This document shows, one piece after another, positions 9,127 to 18,888 of a DNA stretch of 64,000 nucleotides (its first letter is position 1; every line of letters begins with the position of its first letter). Under the pieces are notes generated by a model that saw only the letters and a list, made by a program, of their open reading frames with translations, did not search any database and was not told the DNA's origin. Where the stretch lies: contig NZ_JAHMHW010000014.1 in the NCBI RefSeq assembly GCF_020169515.1, forward strand, positions 1 through 64,000, given 5' to 3'. The translations under genes were made by a program, and so were the position numbers. The stretch comes from Paenibacillus vietnamensis. GTDB lineage: Bacteria > Bacillota > Bacilli > Paenibacillales > Paenibacillaceae.

Positions 9127-9953
9127 TGCATAAATCGAATGCCGCGCTCGACTGGACCAAATTCGGCGCCCTCCTGATCGGCTTGCTTCTGTTTGTTTTT
9201 CCGTTTCTGCTGCTGCTTGTCAATTCCTTCAAAGAAAACAAGGCGATTACGTCAAGTCCGCTTTCGCTGCCGAAGAGCTTAAATATCTCCAACTACTCGG
9301 ATGCATTCGAAAGAATGGATTACGTATCGGGGTTTACGAATTCCATTGTAATCACCGTGCTCAGCGTTTTGCTGATTTCTTTGTTAGCGGCGATGACCGC
9401 TCATTATTTTGTTCGAAATCAGTCCAGGCTTAATCAATACACGTTTTTCCTGATGGTTGCCGCCATGATTATCCCGTTTCAGGCGATTATGATTCCGCTT
9501 GTCAAAATTTACGGTTCCATCGGTTTTCTGGACAGCAAGTGGGCATTGATTTATATGTACATCGGATTTGGCAGTCCGCTTGCGGTGTTCATTTATCACG
9601 GCTTCGTTAAAAGCATTCCGGCAGAGCTGGAGGAAGCGGCTCTAATGGACGGCTGTACCCGGACACAAACCTTTTTCCGTATCGTCTTTCCGGTGCTGAC
9701 GCCGACTACGGTGACGATCGCGATTTTGAATGTGCTGTGGATCTGGAATGACTTCCTTCTGCCGTCGCTGGTACTAATTGCGCCTGAAGAGCGGACGCTG
9801 CCGCTGTCGACTTTTTACTTTTTCGGCACGTACACCGTTGACTACGGCCCGTTGATGGCGGGGCTCATGCTTACCATATTGCCCGTGTTAATCGTTTATT
9901 TATTCGCACAGAAGTATATCATTCAAGGTGTTATGCAAGGTTCCATTAAATAA
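9126..9953 (+). CDS. Sugar ABC transporter permease (MalG/UgpE-like)
   Basis: A 275-residue second permease subunit with six predicted helices and the EAA loop (EEAALMDGCTRTQTFFRIVF). The start codon shares one base with the stop of the preceding permease gene, which implies translational coupling and a heteromeric channel. The GH32 gene follows within about 20-70 bases, depending on its true start. Confidence 0.9.
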   Translation: MHKSNAALDWTKFGALLIGLLLFVFPFLLLLVNSFKENKAITSSPLSLPKSLNISNYSDAFERMDYVSGFTNSIVITVLSVLLISLLAAMTAHYFVRNQSRLNQYTFFLMVAAMIIPFQAIMIPLVKIYGSIGFLDSKWALIYMYIGFGSPLAVFIYHGFVKSIPAELEEAALMDGCTRTQTFFRIVFPVLTPTTVTIAILNVLWIWNDFLLPSLVLIAPEERTLPLSTFYFFGTYTVDYGPLMAGLMLTILPVLIVYLFAQKYIIQGVMQGSIK

Positions 9954-10025
9954 AAAGTAAGGGTTGGATGCTTTATTCTGTACACAAGAGAGAATGCCGA
10001 CCAGTTTATTGCCGAAAGAAAATAT

Positions 10026-11441
10026 TTGCTGAACGACCAATACCGGCTTGCTTATCATTTGATGGGCGAGTTCGGCTGGATGAACGATCCGAACGGATTT
10101 ATTTTCTACAACGGCCGATATCATATGTTCTACCAGCATTACCCGTTTCAGCCCGTATGGGGACCGATGCACTGGGGGCATGCGGTGAGCAGCGATTTGA
10201 TGAATTGGACATACCAGCCGGTGGCGCTTGCTCCGGACCAAGACTATGACCGCGACGGATGCTTCTCCGGCAGTGCCGTTCAGATGGGCGGGAAGCTGTA
10301 TTTAATGTATACAGGCCATATCGTGACAGGGCCGGACAAAGATCGGGACTATCAGCAAAATCAGAATCTTGCCGTTTCAACGGACGGCATCCGTTTTGAG
10401 AAGCTGGCAAACAACCCCGTACTCGGCCCGGAGCAAATTCCGGCGGGCGCAAGTCCGAAGGACTTTCGTGACCCGAAGGTTTTCGAGCGCGAGGGCATTT
10501 ATTATGCGGTGCTTGGCTCGAATGACGGCGAGAGCAAAGGTTTGATTTTATTGTATCGCTCGCTTGATCTCCTCAAATGGGATTACGTGGGCGAGGTCGC
10601 GCGGAGCGACGGCCAAATGGGCGACAACTGGGAATGTCCGGATGTGTTTGAATTGGACGGATACGATGTGCTGATGCTGTCTCCGCAGCGGATGCCCGCA
10701 CAAGGCGATGATTATCAAAACCTCCATTCAACGGCTTATATGATCGGACGTCTGGATACGGAGTCGGGCCGCTTTCATTACGACCGGTACGAGCAGGTGG
10801 ATTGCGGCTTTGACTTCTATGCACCTCAGACGACGATTGACGATAAAGGCAGACGGATCGTCATGGGCTGGATGGAGACGTGGGAGACGGAAATTCCGAC
10901 TCAGCTCGGACATTACTGGGCGGGCGCCATGTCGATGCCCCGTGAAGTAACGATGCGCGGAGATCAATTGCTGTTTCAGCCGCTGGAAGAAACGAAGGCT
11001 TTCCGCAGCAATGGCTTTAAGGCGTCGAATTTGAGTTTGGACGGCTTGCGGGACATGAGAGTATGCGGAGATTGTTACGAGCTTGAAGTTGTATTCCGCG
11101 CAGAAGAAGCGAAGGAGTTCGGTTTAAAGCTTCGAACCGGCGGAGAGGAAGAAACGCTTATCGCTTACCGTCCTGAGGAGTGCCTTGTTCGCTTTAACCG
11201 GGATCGTTCCGGCATCGGCCTCGGAGGCGAACGCAGAACCAAGGTCGAGCTGCAGGAAGGTCATCTGGCTCTTCGGATATTCGTCGACAAATCTTCCGTT
11301 GAAGTATTTATTCAAGGCGGGGAGAAGGTAATGACCGGCCGTATTTACCCGGGTCCCCAATCCCAGGGGATACAGGTTTTTTCGGAAGGCGCCTGCACGG
11401 TTGTTTCCTTTAAGAAGTGGGATATTAGATTAGACCAGTAA
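10026..11441 (+). CDS. Glycoside hydrolase family 32 (levanase/sucrose hydrolase type), 5' end possibly frameshifted
   Basis: Cytoplasmic beta-fructofuranosidase; no signal peptide is seen. The GH32 signatures are present: GWMNDPNGF with nucleophile Asp21, FRDPKVF with Asp149, and WECPDV with acid/base Glu203, then a C-terminal beta-sandwich. It would hydrolyse imported unphosphorylated sucrose or fructo-oligosaccharide. The first usable start in this frame is a TTG at 10026 without a ribosome binding site. The frame stays open upstream to 9954 and encodes a plausible family N-terminus (YTRENADQFIAERKY). An ATG at 9968 preceded by AAGGGTTGG lies in another frame, so one surplus base near 9980 would explain the layout. 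The enzyme core appears intact. Confidence 0.85.
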   Translation: MLNDQYRLAYHLMGEFGWMNDPNGFIFYNGRYHMFYQHYPFQPVWGPMHWGHAVSSDLMNWTYQPVALAPDQDYDRDGCFSGSAVQMGGKLYLMYTGHIVTGPDKDRDYQQNQNLAVSTDGIRFEKLANNPVLGPEQIPAGASPKDFRDPKVFEREGIYYAVLGSNDGESKGLILLYRSLDLLKWDYVGEVARSDGQMGDNWECPDVFELDGYDVLMLSPQRMPAQGDDYQNLHSTAYMIGRLDTESGRFHYDRYEQVDCGFDFYAPQTTIDDKGRRIVMGWMETWETEIPTQLGHYWAGAMSMPREVTMRGDQLLFQPLEETKAFRSNGFKASNLSLDGLRDMRVCGDCYELEVVFRAEEAKEFGLKLRTGGEEETLIAYRPEECLVRFNRDRSGIGLGGERRTKVELQEGHLALRIFVDKSSVEVFIQGGEKVMTGRIYPGPQSQGIQVFSEGACTVVSFKKWDIRLDQ

Positions 11442-11496
11442 GAGAGCTTTCATTTTATAGGGGCTCATTTGGATTTGGAACGGAACTTTCATGAAC

Positions 11497-11575
11497 GGCA
11501 CCCTCGCGGATTAAGCCGAGTGACAGGTCAGGCAACTGACTTTCACCGATCGGCAAGCCCGGGGGTGCCTTTTTT
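11497..11575 (+). terminator. Large structured terminator (or attenuator) after the GH32 gene
   Basis: GGCACCC (11497-11503) pairs with GGGTGCC (11563-11569), followed by six T residues. The long loop contains nested pairings: GCCGA with TCGGC, GTGA with TCAC, and GTCA with TGAC around a GGCAAC loop. It lies 110 bases before the efflux adaptor gene, so it could end the fructan operon or act as a leader for the next operon. I do not recognise a known riboswitch. Confidence 0.6.
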
Positions 11576-11685
11576 GTGTTTTTGGAAATATAGCTGCTTC
11601 CGCCCGTCAGGATGTTCATGCTGCGTTCATTTTCCGGTGCTATAGTGGGCGTGAACCAAGACCGATGGAAGGTGGAATGGCGTAC

Positions 11686-13088
11686 ATGAAGAGATGGGCA
11701 TTATGGATCGGGGTCGTAATCGTGCTGGCCGCCGCGGGGTCAGGAGTGTACTATTATTATTTTATGCGCGGCGAGGCTGCTGCGGTGCAAACGTCAACCT
11801 CGCGGACGGTACAGGCCGGCAGAAGCGATATCGAGGTGAAAATAAGCGGAAGCGGGACGGTGAACGCCGATTCCAGGGCTACGGTGACTGCCGGGACGAA
11901 CGGCACGATCGAGAAGCTTGGTTTTAAGGCGGGAGACAAGGTTAAAAAGGGACAAGTTCTGGCGGCGTTTGAAATGGAGGATGTAAGCATCCAGATCAGG
12001 CAGCTGGAGCTTAATATGAAAAAGCAGGAGCTGCAGATGACGCAGTACGAAACCCAGTATAAAGAAGCGACGGGAACCGAGAACGAAGCGGAGACGAAGC
12101 AGTCGCTGACGAACAGCATGGAGCTGTTAAAGCTGGACATCGAGCAAAACCGGCAATCGTTGGACGATTTGTACGAGCAGCAGGAGGAGACGCTGCAGGT
12201 CGTCGCCCCGATCGACGGTACCGTGACGGCGAGCGATATCGAAGCCGGCGACGAGGTGCAGGGGAGCGCGGTCATAGCTGAAATTGTAAATTACGAAGCC
12301 CTTACCTTTGTCGTTCAGGTGGACGAGTTGGATATCCCTGATTTAAAGCTCGATCAGACCGCGAAGGTTCATTTGAACGCATTGCCGGACAAGGTTTATG
12401 AAGGCAAAGTTGTAGACATCGCGAAGGAAGGGACGGCTTCGAATGGGGTTGCGGCTTATGACGTTACGGTTTCTCTAACCGATATCGACGGAATTATCGC
12501 GGGGATGTCGGGCTCGATCGATATCGTCATCGAATCCAAGCAGGACGTTGTTGTCGTGCCCGCCGATGCGGTGGTAGAGATGCGCGGCGCCACCTACGTG
12601 CGGGTGCCTGGCGCAGCGGGCGCGCAAGGCGCTGCCGACGGAGCGCAGCAGGGCACTGCGGGCGCGCAAGGCGCTGCCGGCGGAGCGCAGCAGGGCGCAG
12701 CGGGCGCGCAAGGTGCTGCCGGCGGAACGCGGCAGGGAGCAACGGGCGCCCAGGGCGCGGCCGGCGGCCAGCGGACCAATGGCGCTGCGGCCGGGGGCAA
12801 TACGGCCCGGGCAGGCGGCATGCAGATGGAAGGGCAGTTGGTCGCGGTTGAGGTCGGCATAAGCGATGAAACTTATGTAGAAATCGTTTCGGGGCTGAAG
12901 GAGGGCGATTCCGTGCTCGTTCCGCTGCCCCAGGGAACGGTCGGTACGGCTGCGGCCCAGACGCAAACGCAAATCATGGCGCCTGGCGGCTTCGGCGGCA
13001 TGGGAGGACAATTCCCGGGCGGCGGCATGGGCGGCGGAGGCGTACGCGGCGGCACCGGCGGAGCCGTCAGAACGCAAGGCGGTGGACA

Positions 13089-13092
<4 letters not shown>
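11686..13092 (+). CDS. HlyD/MacA-type membrane fusion protein of an ABC exporter (YknX-like)
   Basis: A 468-residue membrane-anchored adaptor. One N-terminal helix is followed by a barrel-sandwich (lipoyl-like) half, a coiled-coil hairpin (about residues 105-165, rich in Gln/Glu), the second sandwich half (VVAPIDGTVTASDIEAGDEV), a beta-barrel domain, and a C-terminal domain. That last part is interrupted by a Gly/Ala/Gln repeat and ends in a Gly-rich tail. The ATG at 11686 lies about 10 bases behind AAGGTGG; the ATGs at 11665 and 11677 are too close to or within that site. It overlaps the ATPase gene by four bases (ATGA). The order adaptor-ATPase-permease matches MacAB and YknXYZ, which export peptides or toxic compounds. 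The substrate is unknown. Confidence 0.88.
12619..12768 (+). repeat. 42-bp tandem repeat encoding Gly-Ala-Gln units in the adaptor gene
   Basis: Three 42-base units (12619-12660, 12661-12702, 12703-12744) and a partial fourth encode 14-residue units of the form GAQGAAGGAQQGAA. The units differ by a few substitutions. They sit within the C-terminal domain as a flexible low-complexity insert. Confidence 0.85.
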
Positions 13093-13847
<755 letters not shown>

Positions 13848-15103
13848 GACGGCGCTGTCCATGCTCGGCATTCTGATCGGAGTCGCCACCGTCATCGCGC
13901 TTGTCGCAATGGGCGAAGGCTCCTCGCGGCAGGTGGAGGAGCAGGTGGCGACGCTGGGCACGAATATGCTGTCCGTCACCATCACCGGCAGAGGGACGGA
14001 GACGACGCTGTCGAAGGAAGAAGCGATGGAATTCGCCGACATTCCGAACGTCGCCGGCATATCTCCTGTCGTGAGCAGCTCGTCCTCAGTCAAATACGAG
14101 AAAACGAGCGCTACTGTAACGGTCGAGGGCATCACGCCGGAATATGAAGCTGTCAACGATTTTAGCGTGCAGTCGGGCCGCTACATTGCTTCTATAGATG
14201 AAAGGAACACCCAGAAGGTTGCTCTTATCGGCGTAACGACGGCAAACGATTTGTTCGGAACGGACGATCCGGTAGGCAAAATCATTTTGATCAACGGGCT
14301 GAGATTTACGGTTGTCGGCTTGCTCGAGGCCAAGGGCAGCTCGCTTACGGGCTCCAACGACGAGAAAATATTGATTCCGCTGTCCACGGCGCAAAGGATT
14401 TTCCAGAGCGTCGGCGTGCGCCAGGTGTATATCCAGGTGACGGATATGGATCTGATGGATGCTGTCATGGCGCTCCTCGAGGTCCGGCTGACCGAGAAAT
14501 TCCGCGGAGATTCCGAAAGTTACCGCATCTTTAATCAGGAAGACGCCATGGAAACGTTAAGCTCGGTTAACGAAACGATGAACACGATGCTGGTCGGCGT
14601 CGCGGCGATTTCGCTGGTCGTCGGCGGCATCGGCATTATGAACATCATGCTCGTTTCCGTCACGGAGCGTACGAGGGAGATCGGCATCCGGAAATCGCTG
14701 GGCGCGAAGCGCCGGGACATTCTCTTTCAGTTTTTGGTAGAAGCCGTGACGATCAGCGGCTTTGGCGGGGTGCTGGGCATCTTGCTGGGATACGCCGCTT
14801 CCATCGTCATCGGCAGAGTGATGGATACCGAGACGGCCGTATCGACGGATATGGTGCTTGCAGCTTTCGTATTTTCGGCGGTTGTCGGCGTTATTTTCGG
14901 TATTTTTCCTGCCAACAAAGCCGCCGGACTGAGGCCCGTAGAGGCGCTCAGGCACGATTGATGCGAAAGGCCGCCCTATTCCGGCGGGTTCTACCCTACT
15001 ATTCGGACTCATAGAATAAAACCATCAAGGCTGGATTAAGAGAGTGGCGTAAGTTCAATATTCAGTGCTTACAGCCGTCCGGCCAGGATGGGAAGGGGTA
15101 GGC

Positions 15104-16297
15104 ATGAGAAGAAGAATAGGGCGGCCGCCATGGCGCTCGAATCACCCGTTTGTAGGACGCATATGGCAATGGTTTGGAGTAGGGATGCTGCTGGGCGCGA
15201 CAGTCGTCTTCATCCGGCTGTCCGTGACGGAAATTTCCGCCGGCAGGGATGTGTCGCAGCTGCCCGCTTTTGGCGCCGGTACGGCGGACTCCGCGCGGAC
15301 CGTGCCGGATCAGGCGGGTCTGAAGGGACAAGCCGGTACCGGATCGGCCAAGCCCGCGCGGGGGGACGATTCCGGCCGGGCGGCCAGCGGCGGCGGCAAG
15401 GGCGGGACGAAAGAGGAAACTGAAGCTGAAGGAGCTCTCGACCGGATTAGCGTCCGGATTTATTTGACGGAGGAAAACCGCATTGAAACCGTGCCGCTGG
15501 AGACGTACGTGCAGGGCGTTCTGGCCGGGGAAATGCCGATAGACTTCGAGCTGGAGGCGCTGAAGGCGCAGGCGATCGCGGCGCGGACGTATATCGTCCG
15601 GCGTTTGTCGCTCGGGGACCGGAGCGGGATGAATACGGACAAGGCCGACGTGACGGATACGATCGAGCATCAGGTGTACGTGCCGGTCGCTCAGCTTGCG
15701 CGCAAGTGGACAGGCGATCAGGAGAAGGCTAATCTCGCAAAGCTGAAGCGGGCTGTAGAGGAGACGAGAGGGCTTGTCATCACCTACGGGGGTGAGCCGA
15801 TCCAGGCGGCTTTCTTCTCTACCAGCAACGGATATACGGAAAATTCCGAGGAATACTGGGATCAGCCGCTTCCGTATTTGCGAAGCGTAGCGAGCCCGTG
15901 GGATGCGGATATTTCCCCGCGCTATAAGGAAACCGTGACGATCACAAAGGAGCAGTTTTATGCAAAAATGGGTCTAACCGGCAAAAAAGCGTCCGCAAAG
16001 CTTTCTATTAAAGTGACCGACAGGACGGACGGCAACCGCATCAAATCGCTTACCATCAATGGAGAACCGTTCAGCGGCAGAGAGGTTCGCGAGCGTCTCG
16101 GCCTGGCTTCCTCCCAATTCGCTTGGTCGGTCAAGAAGGATGCCGTCACGATCACCACCTACGGGTACGGCCACGGCGTCGGCATGAGCCAATGGGGCGC
16201 AAACGGAATGGCGCAGGACGGCAAGCAGGCGGAGGATATTTTGCGCTATTACTATACCGGAACGAAGGTCGAACAAGCTTCGAAGCTTCCAATCTGA
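15104..16297 (+). CDS. spoIID: Stage II sporulation protein D, lytic transglycosylase SpoIID
   Basis: Membrane-anchored peptidoglycan transglycosylase that acts with SpoIIM and SpoIIP during forespore engulfment. It has 397 residues: an N-terminal helix (about 22-40), a long Gly/Ser/Lys-rich linker, then the SpoIID domain with LETYVQGVLAGEMP (the catalytic Glu of the family is in GEMP), ALKAQAIAARTY, and the C-terminal YGHGVGMSQWGANGMA. The ATG at 15104 is used because GGGAAGGGGTAGG precedes it; the upstream in-frame start at 15065 has no site. In Bacillus the gene follows murA directly, whereas here two accessory operons lie between them. Confidence 0.95.
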   Translation: MRRRIGRPPWRSNHPFVGRIWQWFGVGMLLGATVVFIRLSVTEISAGRDVSQLPAFGAGTADSARTVPDQAGLKGQAGTGSAKPARGDDSGRAASGGGKGGTKEETEAEGALDRISVRIYLTEENRIETVPLETYVQGVLAGEMPIDFELEALKAQAIAARTYIVRRLSLGDRSGMNTDKADVTDTIEHQVYVPVAQLARKWTGDQEKANLAKLKRAVEETRGLVITYGGEPIQAAFFSTSNGYTENSEEYWDQPLPYLRSVASPWDADISPRYKETVTITKEQFYAKMGLTGKKASAKLSIKVTDRTDGNRIKSLTINGEPFSGREVRERLGLASSQFAWSVKKDAVTITTYGYGHGVGMSQWGANGMAQDGKQAEDILRYYYTGTKVEQASKLPI

Positions 16298-16327
16298 GAA
16301 AACTCTTAAAAATGTATATCATCTCAC

Positions 16328-16355
16328 GTATAAACCTAGCAGTTCTGGCAACAAT
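16328..16355 (+). promoter_or_regulatory. Probable sigma-F promoter of the SpoIIQ-like gene
   Basis: GTATA (16328-16332) and GGCAACAAT (16347-16355), 14 bases apart, fit the sigma-F pattern GYATA and GGNNANANT (usual spacing about 15). The gene starts 20 bases later with GAGGTGA as ribosome binding site. spoIIQ of Bacillus subtilis is sigma-F dependent. Confidence 0.55.
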
Positions 16356-16375
16356 GGCTAGTGAGGTGATAGCAA

Positions 16376-17119
16376 ATGAATGATCAAAACAAACCAAAGC
16401 AAAGACCAGAAGAAACTCCCAAAAACAATGTCCTGGGAGAAACGTCTGCCGCCAAATCTAGCAGTGGACTGAAGAACCTGTTTGCAAAGAGATGGGTATC
16501 TCCAGCAATCTTCATGGCCGCGGCAGCAATTATCGTAACCTTAATGTGGATCTATCAGGGAGCGGATCAATCGAGTCCTACGACGGGACCGGCCGATATC
16601 ACTGATGTTTCGCAAGGGGATGAAGGTACTGCAGCGCAAGGTCAAAATGATGAAACGCCGGTGGTCTCGGCAGGAGACGAAGCGGTCAAATGGCCGGTTG
16701 TCGACATTGCCGCTCTCAAGGTAGAGCGTCCGTACTTCGACGTAAACGCACCGGAATCGGAACAGGAAGCGGCTCTCGTGCAAGTGGGCAACGAATTTGT
16801 GCCGAACACGGGAATCGATATCGTCAGCCCTTCCGGCGACACCTTCGATGTACTGGCAGCCTTGTCGGGTAAAGTTACGCATGTGGAGCAGCACGCGACG
16901 AACGGCAACGTAATCGAGATTACTCATGCCGACGGTCTCGTGACGGTATACCAAAGCGTAGCCGAGGTTCAAGTTGCGGAAGGCGACGATGTGCTGCAAG
17001 GCACAAAAATCGCGATTGCCGGCCGCAGCGACGTCGGACGCGATCTGGGCATCCACCTTCATTATGAGACGCTTAAGGACGGCAAGGCGATCAATCCGAG
17101 CTCGCTCATCAAGGAGTAA
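16376..17119 (+). CDS. spoIIQ: SpoIIQ-like M23/LytM-domain sporulation protein
   Basis: A 247-residue protein with one membrane helix (about residues 43-64), an acidic linker, and a C-terminal LytM/M23 domain (about 140-240). The first zinc ligand motif of active M23 peptidases (GxHxGxD) reads NTGIDI here, so the His is missing, while the later HLHYE is kept. The same degeneracy is known for Bacillus SpoIIQ, which acts as a structural partner of SpoIIIAH across the septum and not as a peptidase. It lies between spoIID and spoIIID and has a sigma-F-like promoter and its own terminator. Confidence 0.8.
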   Translation: MNDQNKPKQRPEETPKNNVLGETSAAKSSSGLKNLFAKRWVSPAIFMAAAAIIVTLMWIYQGADQSSPTTGPADITDVSQGDEGTAAQGQNDETPVVSAGDEAVKWPVVDIAALKVERPYFDVNAPESEQEAALVQVGNEFVPNTGIDIVSPSGDTFDVLAALSGKVTHVEQHATNGNVIEITHADGLVTVYQSVAEVQVAEGDDVLQGTKIAIAGRSDVGRDLGIHLHYETLKDGKAINPSSLIKE

Positions 17120-17166
17120 ATGTTCCAGGCAAGCGAGTGTACATGAGAAAATAGGTCTAAAGTCTT

Positions 17167-17197
17167 ACAGGCAGGGGCGAAACCCCTGCCTGTTTTT
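17167..17197 (+). terminator. Rho-independent terminator after the SpoIIQ-like gene
   Basis: ACAGGCAGGGG (17167-17177) pairs perfectly with CCCCTGCCTGT (17183-17193), followed by five T residues. Confidence 0.9.
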
Positions 17198-17248
17198 CAT
17201 TTTTCTGAAAAATTATTCACATTCCTGCCTGTCAGGCTTGGCCATAAC

Positions 17249-17276
17249 GAATATATACCCACTCGACTCATATAAT
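17249..17276 (+). promoter_or_regulatory. Probable sigma-E promoter of spoIIID
   Basis: GAATATA (17249-17255) and CATATAAT (17269-17276), 13 bases apart, resemble the sigma-E -35 (ATATT-like) and -10 (CATACAAT-like) elements. The spoIIID start is 33 bases downstream. spoIIID is sigma-E dependent in Bacillus subtilis. Confidence 0.5.
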
Positions 17277-17309
17277 GTACCAAACTATCTCGAGTAGGGA
17301 GGCGGGAAC

Positions 17310-17597
17310 GTGCACGATTACATTAAGGAGCGAACCATAAAAATAGGCCGCTGCATCGTGGAAACGAAGCATACGGTGCGTACGATCGCCAAAGAATTCG
17401 GCGTATCTAAAAGTACGGTGCACAAGGACCTCACTGAGCGGCTTCCTGAGATAAACCCCGATCTGGCCGATCAGGTTAAGCACATTCTCGAGTACCACAA
17501 ATCGATCAGGCATTTGAGGGGAGGAGAAGCGACCAAGATCAAGTACAAGAAAACGAGCTCGAAGAAACGGGAAGTGCTGGCGGCAGGTAAAGTATGA
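17310..17597 (+). CDS. spoIIID: Sporulation transcriptional regulator SpoIIID
   Basis: A 95-residue mother-cell DNA-binding protein that modulates the sigma-E regulon and helps switch on sigK. The sequence is typical: an N-terminal IKERTIKIGRCIVETKHTVR, a helix-turn-helix (IAKEFGVSKSTVHKDLTERL), and a basic C-terminus. GTG is the start, with AGGGAGGCGG ahead. The gene is followed by mbl, as in Bacillus. The C-terminus (about residues 80-95, Lys/Ser-rich) is slightly longer than the family norm. Confidence 0.95.
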   Translation: MHDYIKERTIKIGRCIVETKHTVRTIAKEFGVSKSTVHKDLTERLPEINPDLADQVKHILEYHKSIRHLRGGEATKIKYKKTSSKKREVLAAGKV

Positions 17598-17721
17598 GAT
17601 TTTTTCGCGAATTATAGAGGAAATTGGTCTTTTTTGGCGAATAATATACGGCAACGGTTTCCAAGTCAAGGGAGCTATTTGTACGTTACGTAATCATTAT
17701 TCGTTGGGGGACTTAAGGCTT

Positions 17722-18714
17722 ATGTTAAGCAAGGATATCGGCATCGATTTAGGTACGGCTAATGTATCTATTCACGTGAAAGGAAGAGGCGTTGTTCTCG
17801 ATGAGCCTTCGGTCGTTGCGATTGAAAGCGATTCGAAGAGAGTGCTGGCCGTCGGCGAGGAAGCGCACCGCATGGTCGGGCGCACGCCGGGCAATATTGT
17901 GGCTATCCGTCCTTTGCGGGACGGGGTCATCGCGGATTTTGAAATTACGGAAATTATGCTCAAAGCCTTCATCGACCGTGTTGAAGGGAGAAAGTGGTTA
18001 AGCCGTCCCCGCATGTTGATTTGCGCACCAACGAATATTACCTCGGTAGAACAGAAGGCCATTCGCGAGGCCGCGGAACGAAGCGGCGCGAAGGAAGTTT
18101 TTCTTGAGGATGAACCGAAGGCAGCCGCGATCGGGGCTGGAATGGATATTTTCCAGCCCAGCGGCAATATGGTCGTAGACATTGGCGGAGGCACGACGGA
18201 TGTTGCCGTTATTTCGATGGGCGACGTCGTCACCGCCTCTTCTATTAAGATCGCGGGGGACAAGTTCGACGACGCGATTATGAAGTTTATCAAAAATAAG
18301 TACAAGCTCCTGATCGGCGAAAGAACGAGCGAGGAAATCAAGATCAAGATCGGAACGGTCATTGAGAACGGACGCCGGGAGGAGATCGACATCCGCGGAC
18401 GGGACATGGTGTCCGGTCTTCCGCTCACGGTTACGATCCGTTCGGACGAGGTGCGCGAAGCGGTGTGGGATCCGATCATGTCGATCGTCTCTACGGCCAA
18501 AGCGGTCCTGGAGCAAACGCCGCCGGAGCTGTCGTCGGACATTATCGACCGCGGCGTTATTCTGACCGGCGGCGGAGCGCTGCTGGACGGGCTTGATGCC
18601 CTGCTCGCGGAGGAGCTGAAGGTTCCCGTGCTGATCGCCGAGGACCCGATGCACTGCGTAGTGAAAGGGACGGGCATCCTGCTGGATCACTTGGACAAGC
18701 TCAGGAAGAAGTAA
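17722..18714 (+). CDS. mbl: Rod-shape-determining actin homologue Mbl
   Basis: A 330-residue MreB-family ATPase that forms membrane-associated filaments guiding sidewall peptidoglycan synthesis. It opens with KDIGIDLGTANV (phosphate 1 loop) and contains VDIGGGTTDVAVIS (phosphate 2) and LTGGGALLDGLD (adenosine loop). The position directly after spoIIID and before flhO is that of Bacillus mbl and favours Mbl over MreB or MreBH. The ATG at 17722 is chosen over the TTG at 17704 because homologues begin at KDIGIDLG. Confidence 0.93.
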   Translation: MLSKDIGIDLGTANVSIHVKGRGVVLDEPSVVAIESDSKRVLAVGEEAHRMVGRTPGNIVAIRPLRDGVIADFEITEIMLKAFIDRVEGRKWLSRPRMLICAPTNITSVEQKAIREAAERSGAKEVFLEDEPKAAAIGAGMDIFQPSGNMVVDIGGGTTDVAVISMGDVVTASSIKIAGDKFDDAIMKFIKNKYKLLIGERTSEEIKIKIGTVIENGRREEIDIRGRDMVSGLPLTVTIRSDEVREAVWDPIMSIVSTAKAVLEQTPPELSSDIIDRGVILTGGGALLDGLDALLAEELKVPVLIAEDPMHCVVKGTGILLDHLDKLRKK

Positions 18715-18815
18715 GGAGGACGGCGTCTGCTGTAATCAGCTTAACTGCGCGGGTAGGGAGCCATAGGGGGGCGAAGCCGAGGCGCAGGTAAGTCGCAGGT
18801 CGCATGGACATGCTA

Positions 18816-18843
18816 TAAAGGCAGCCTTGCTTTCAACCGATAA
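18816..18843 (+). promoter_or_regulatory. Probable sigma-D (motility) promoter of flhO
   Basis: TAAA (18816-18819) and ACCGATAA (18836-18843) are 16 bases apart and fit the sigma-D consensus TAAA-N14-16-GCCGATAT. flhO begins 45 bases downstream, and flhOP in Bacillus subtilis is sigma-D dependent. The remaining gap between mbl and flhO shows no other feature. Confidence 0.6.
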
Positions 18844-18888
18844 TATATAAAGCAAGTACGATTGGAAGCGGACCGGGAGGTTACAGCA

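Noticed and set aside
11497..11575. Known riboswitch class (c-di-GMP, THF, SAM, ydaO, fluoride)
   Set aside because: None of the conserved cores of these classes could be matched by eye; only generic nested hairpins remain.
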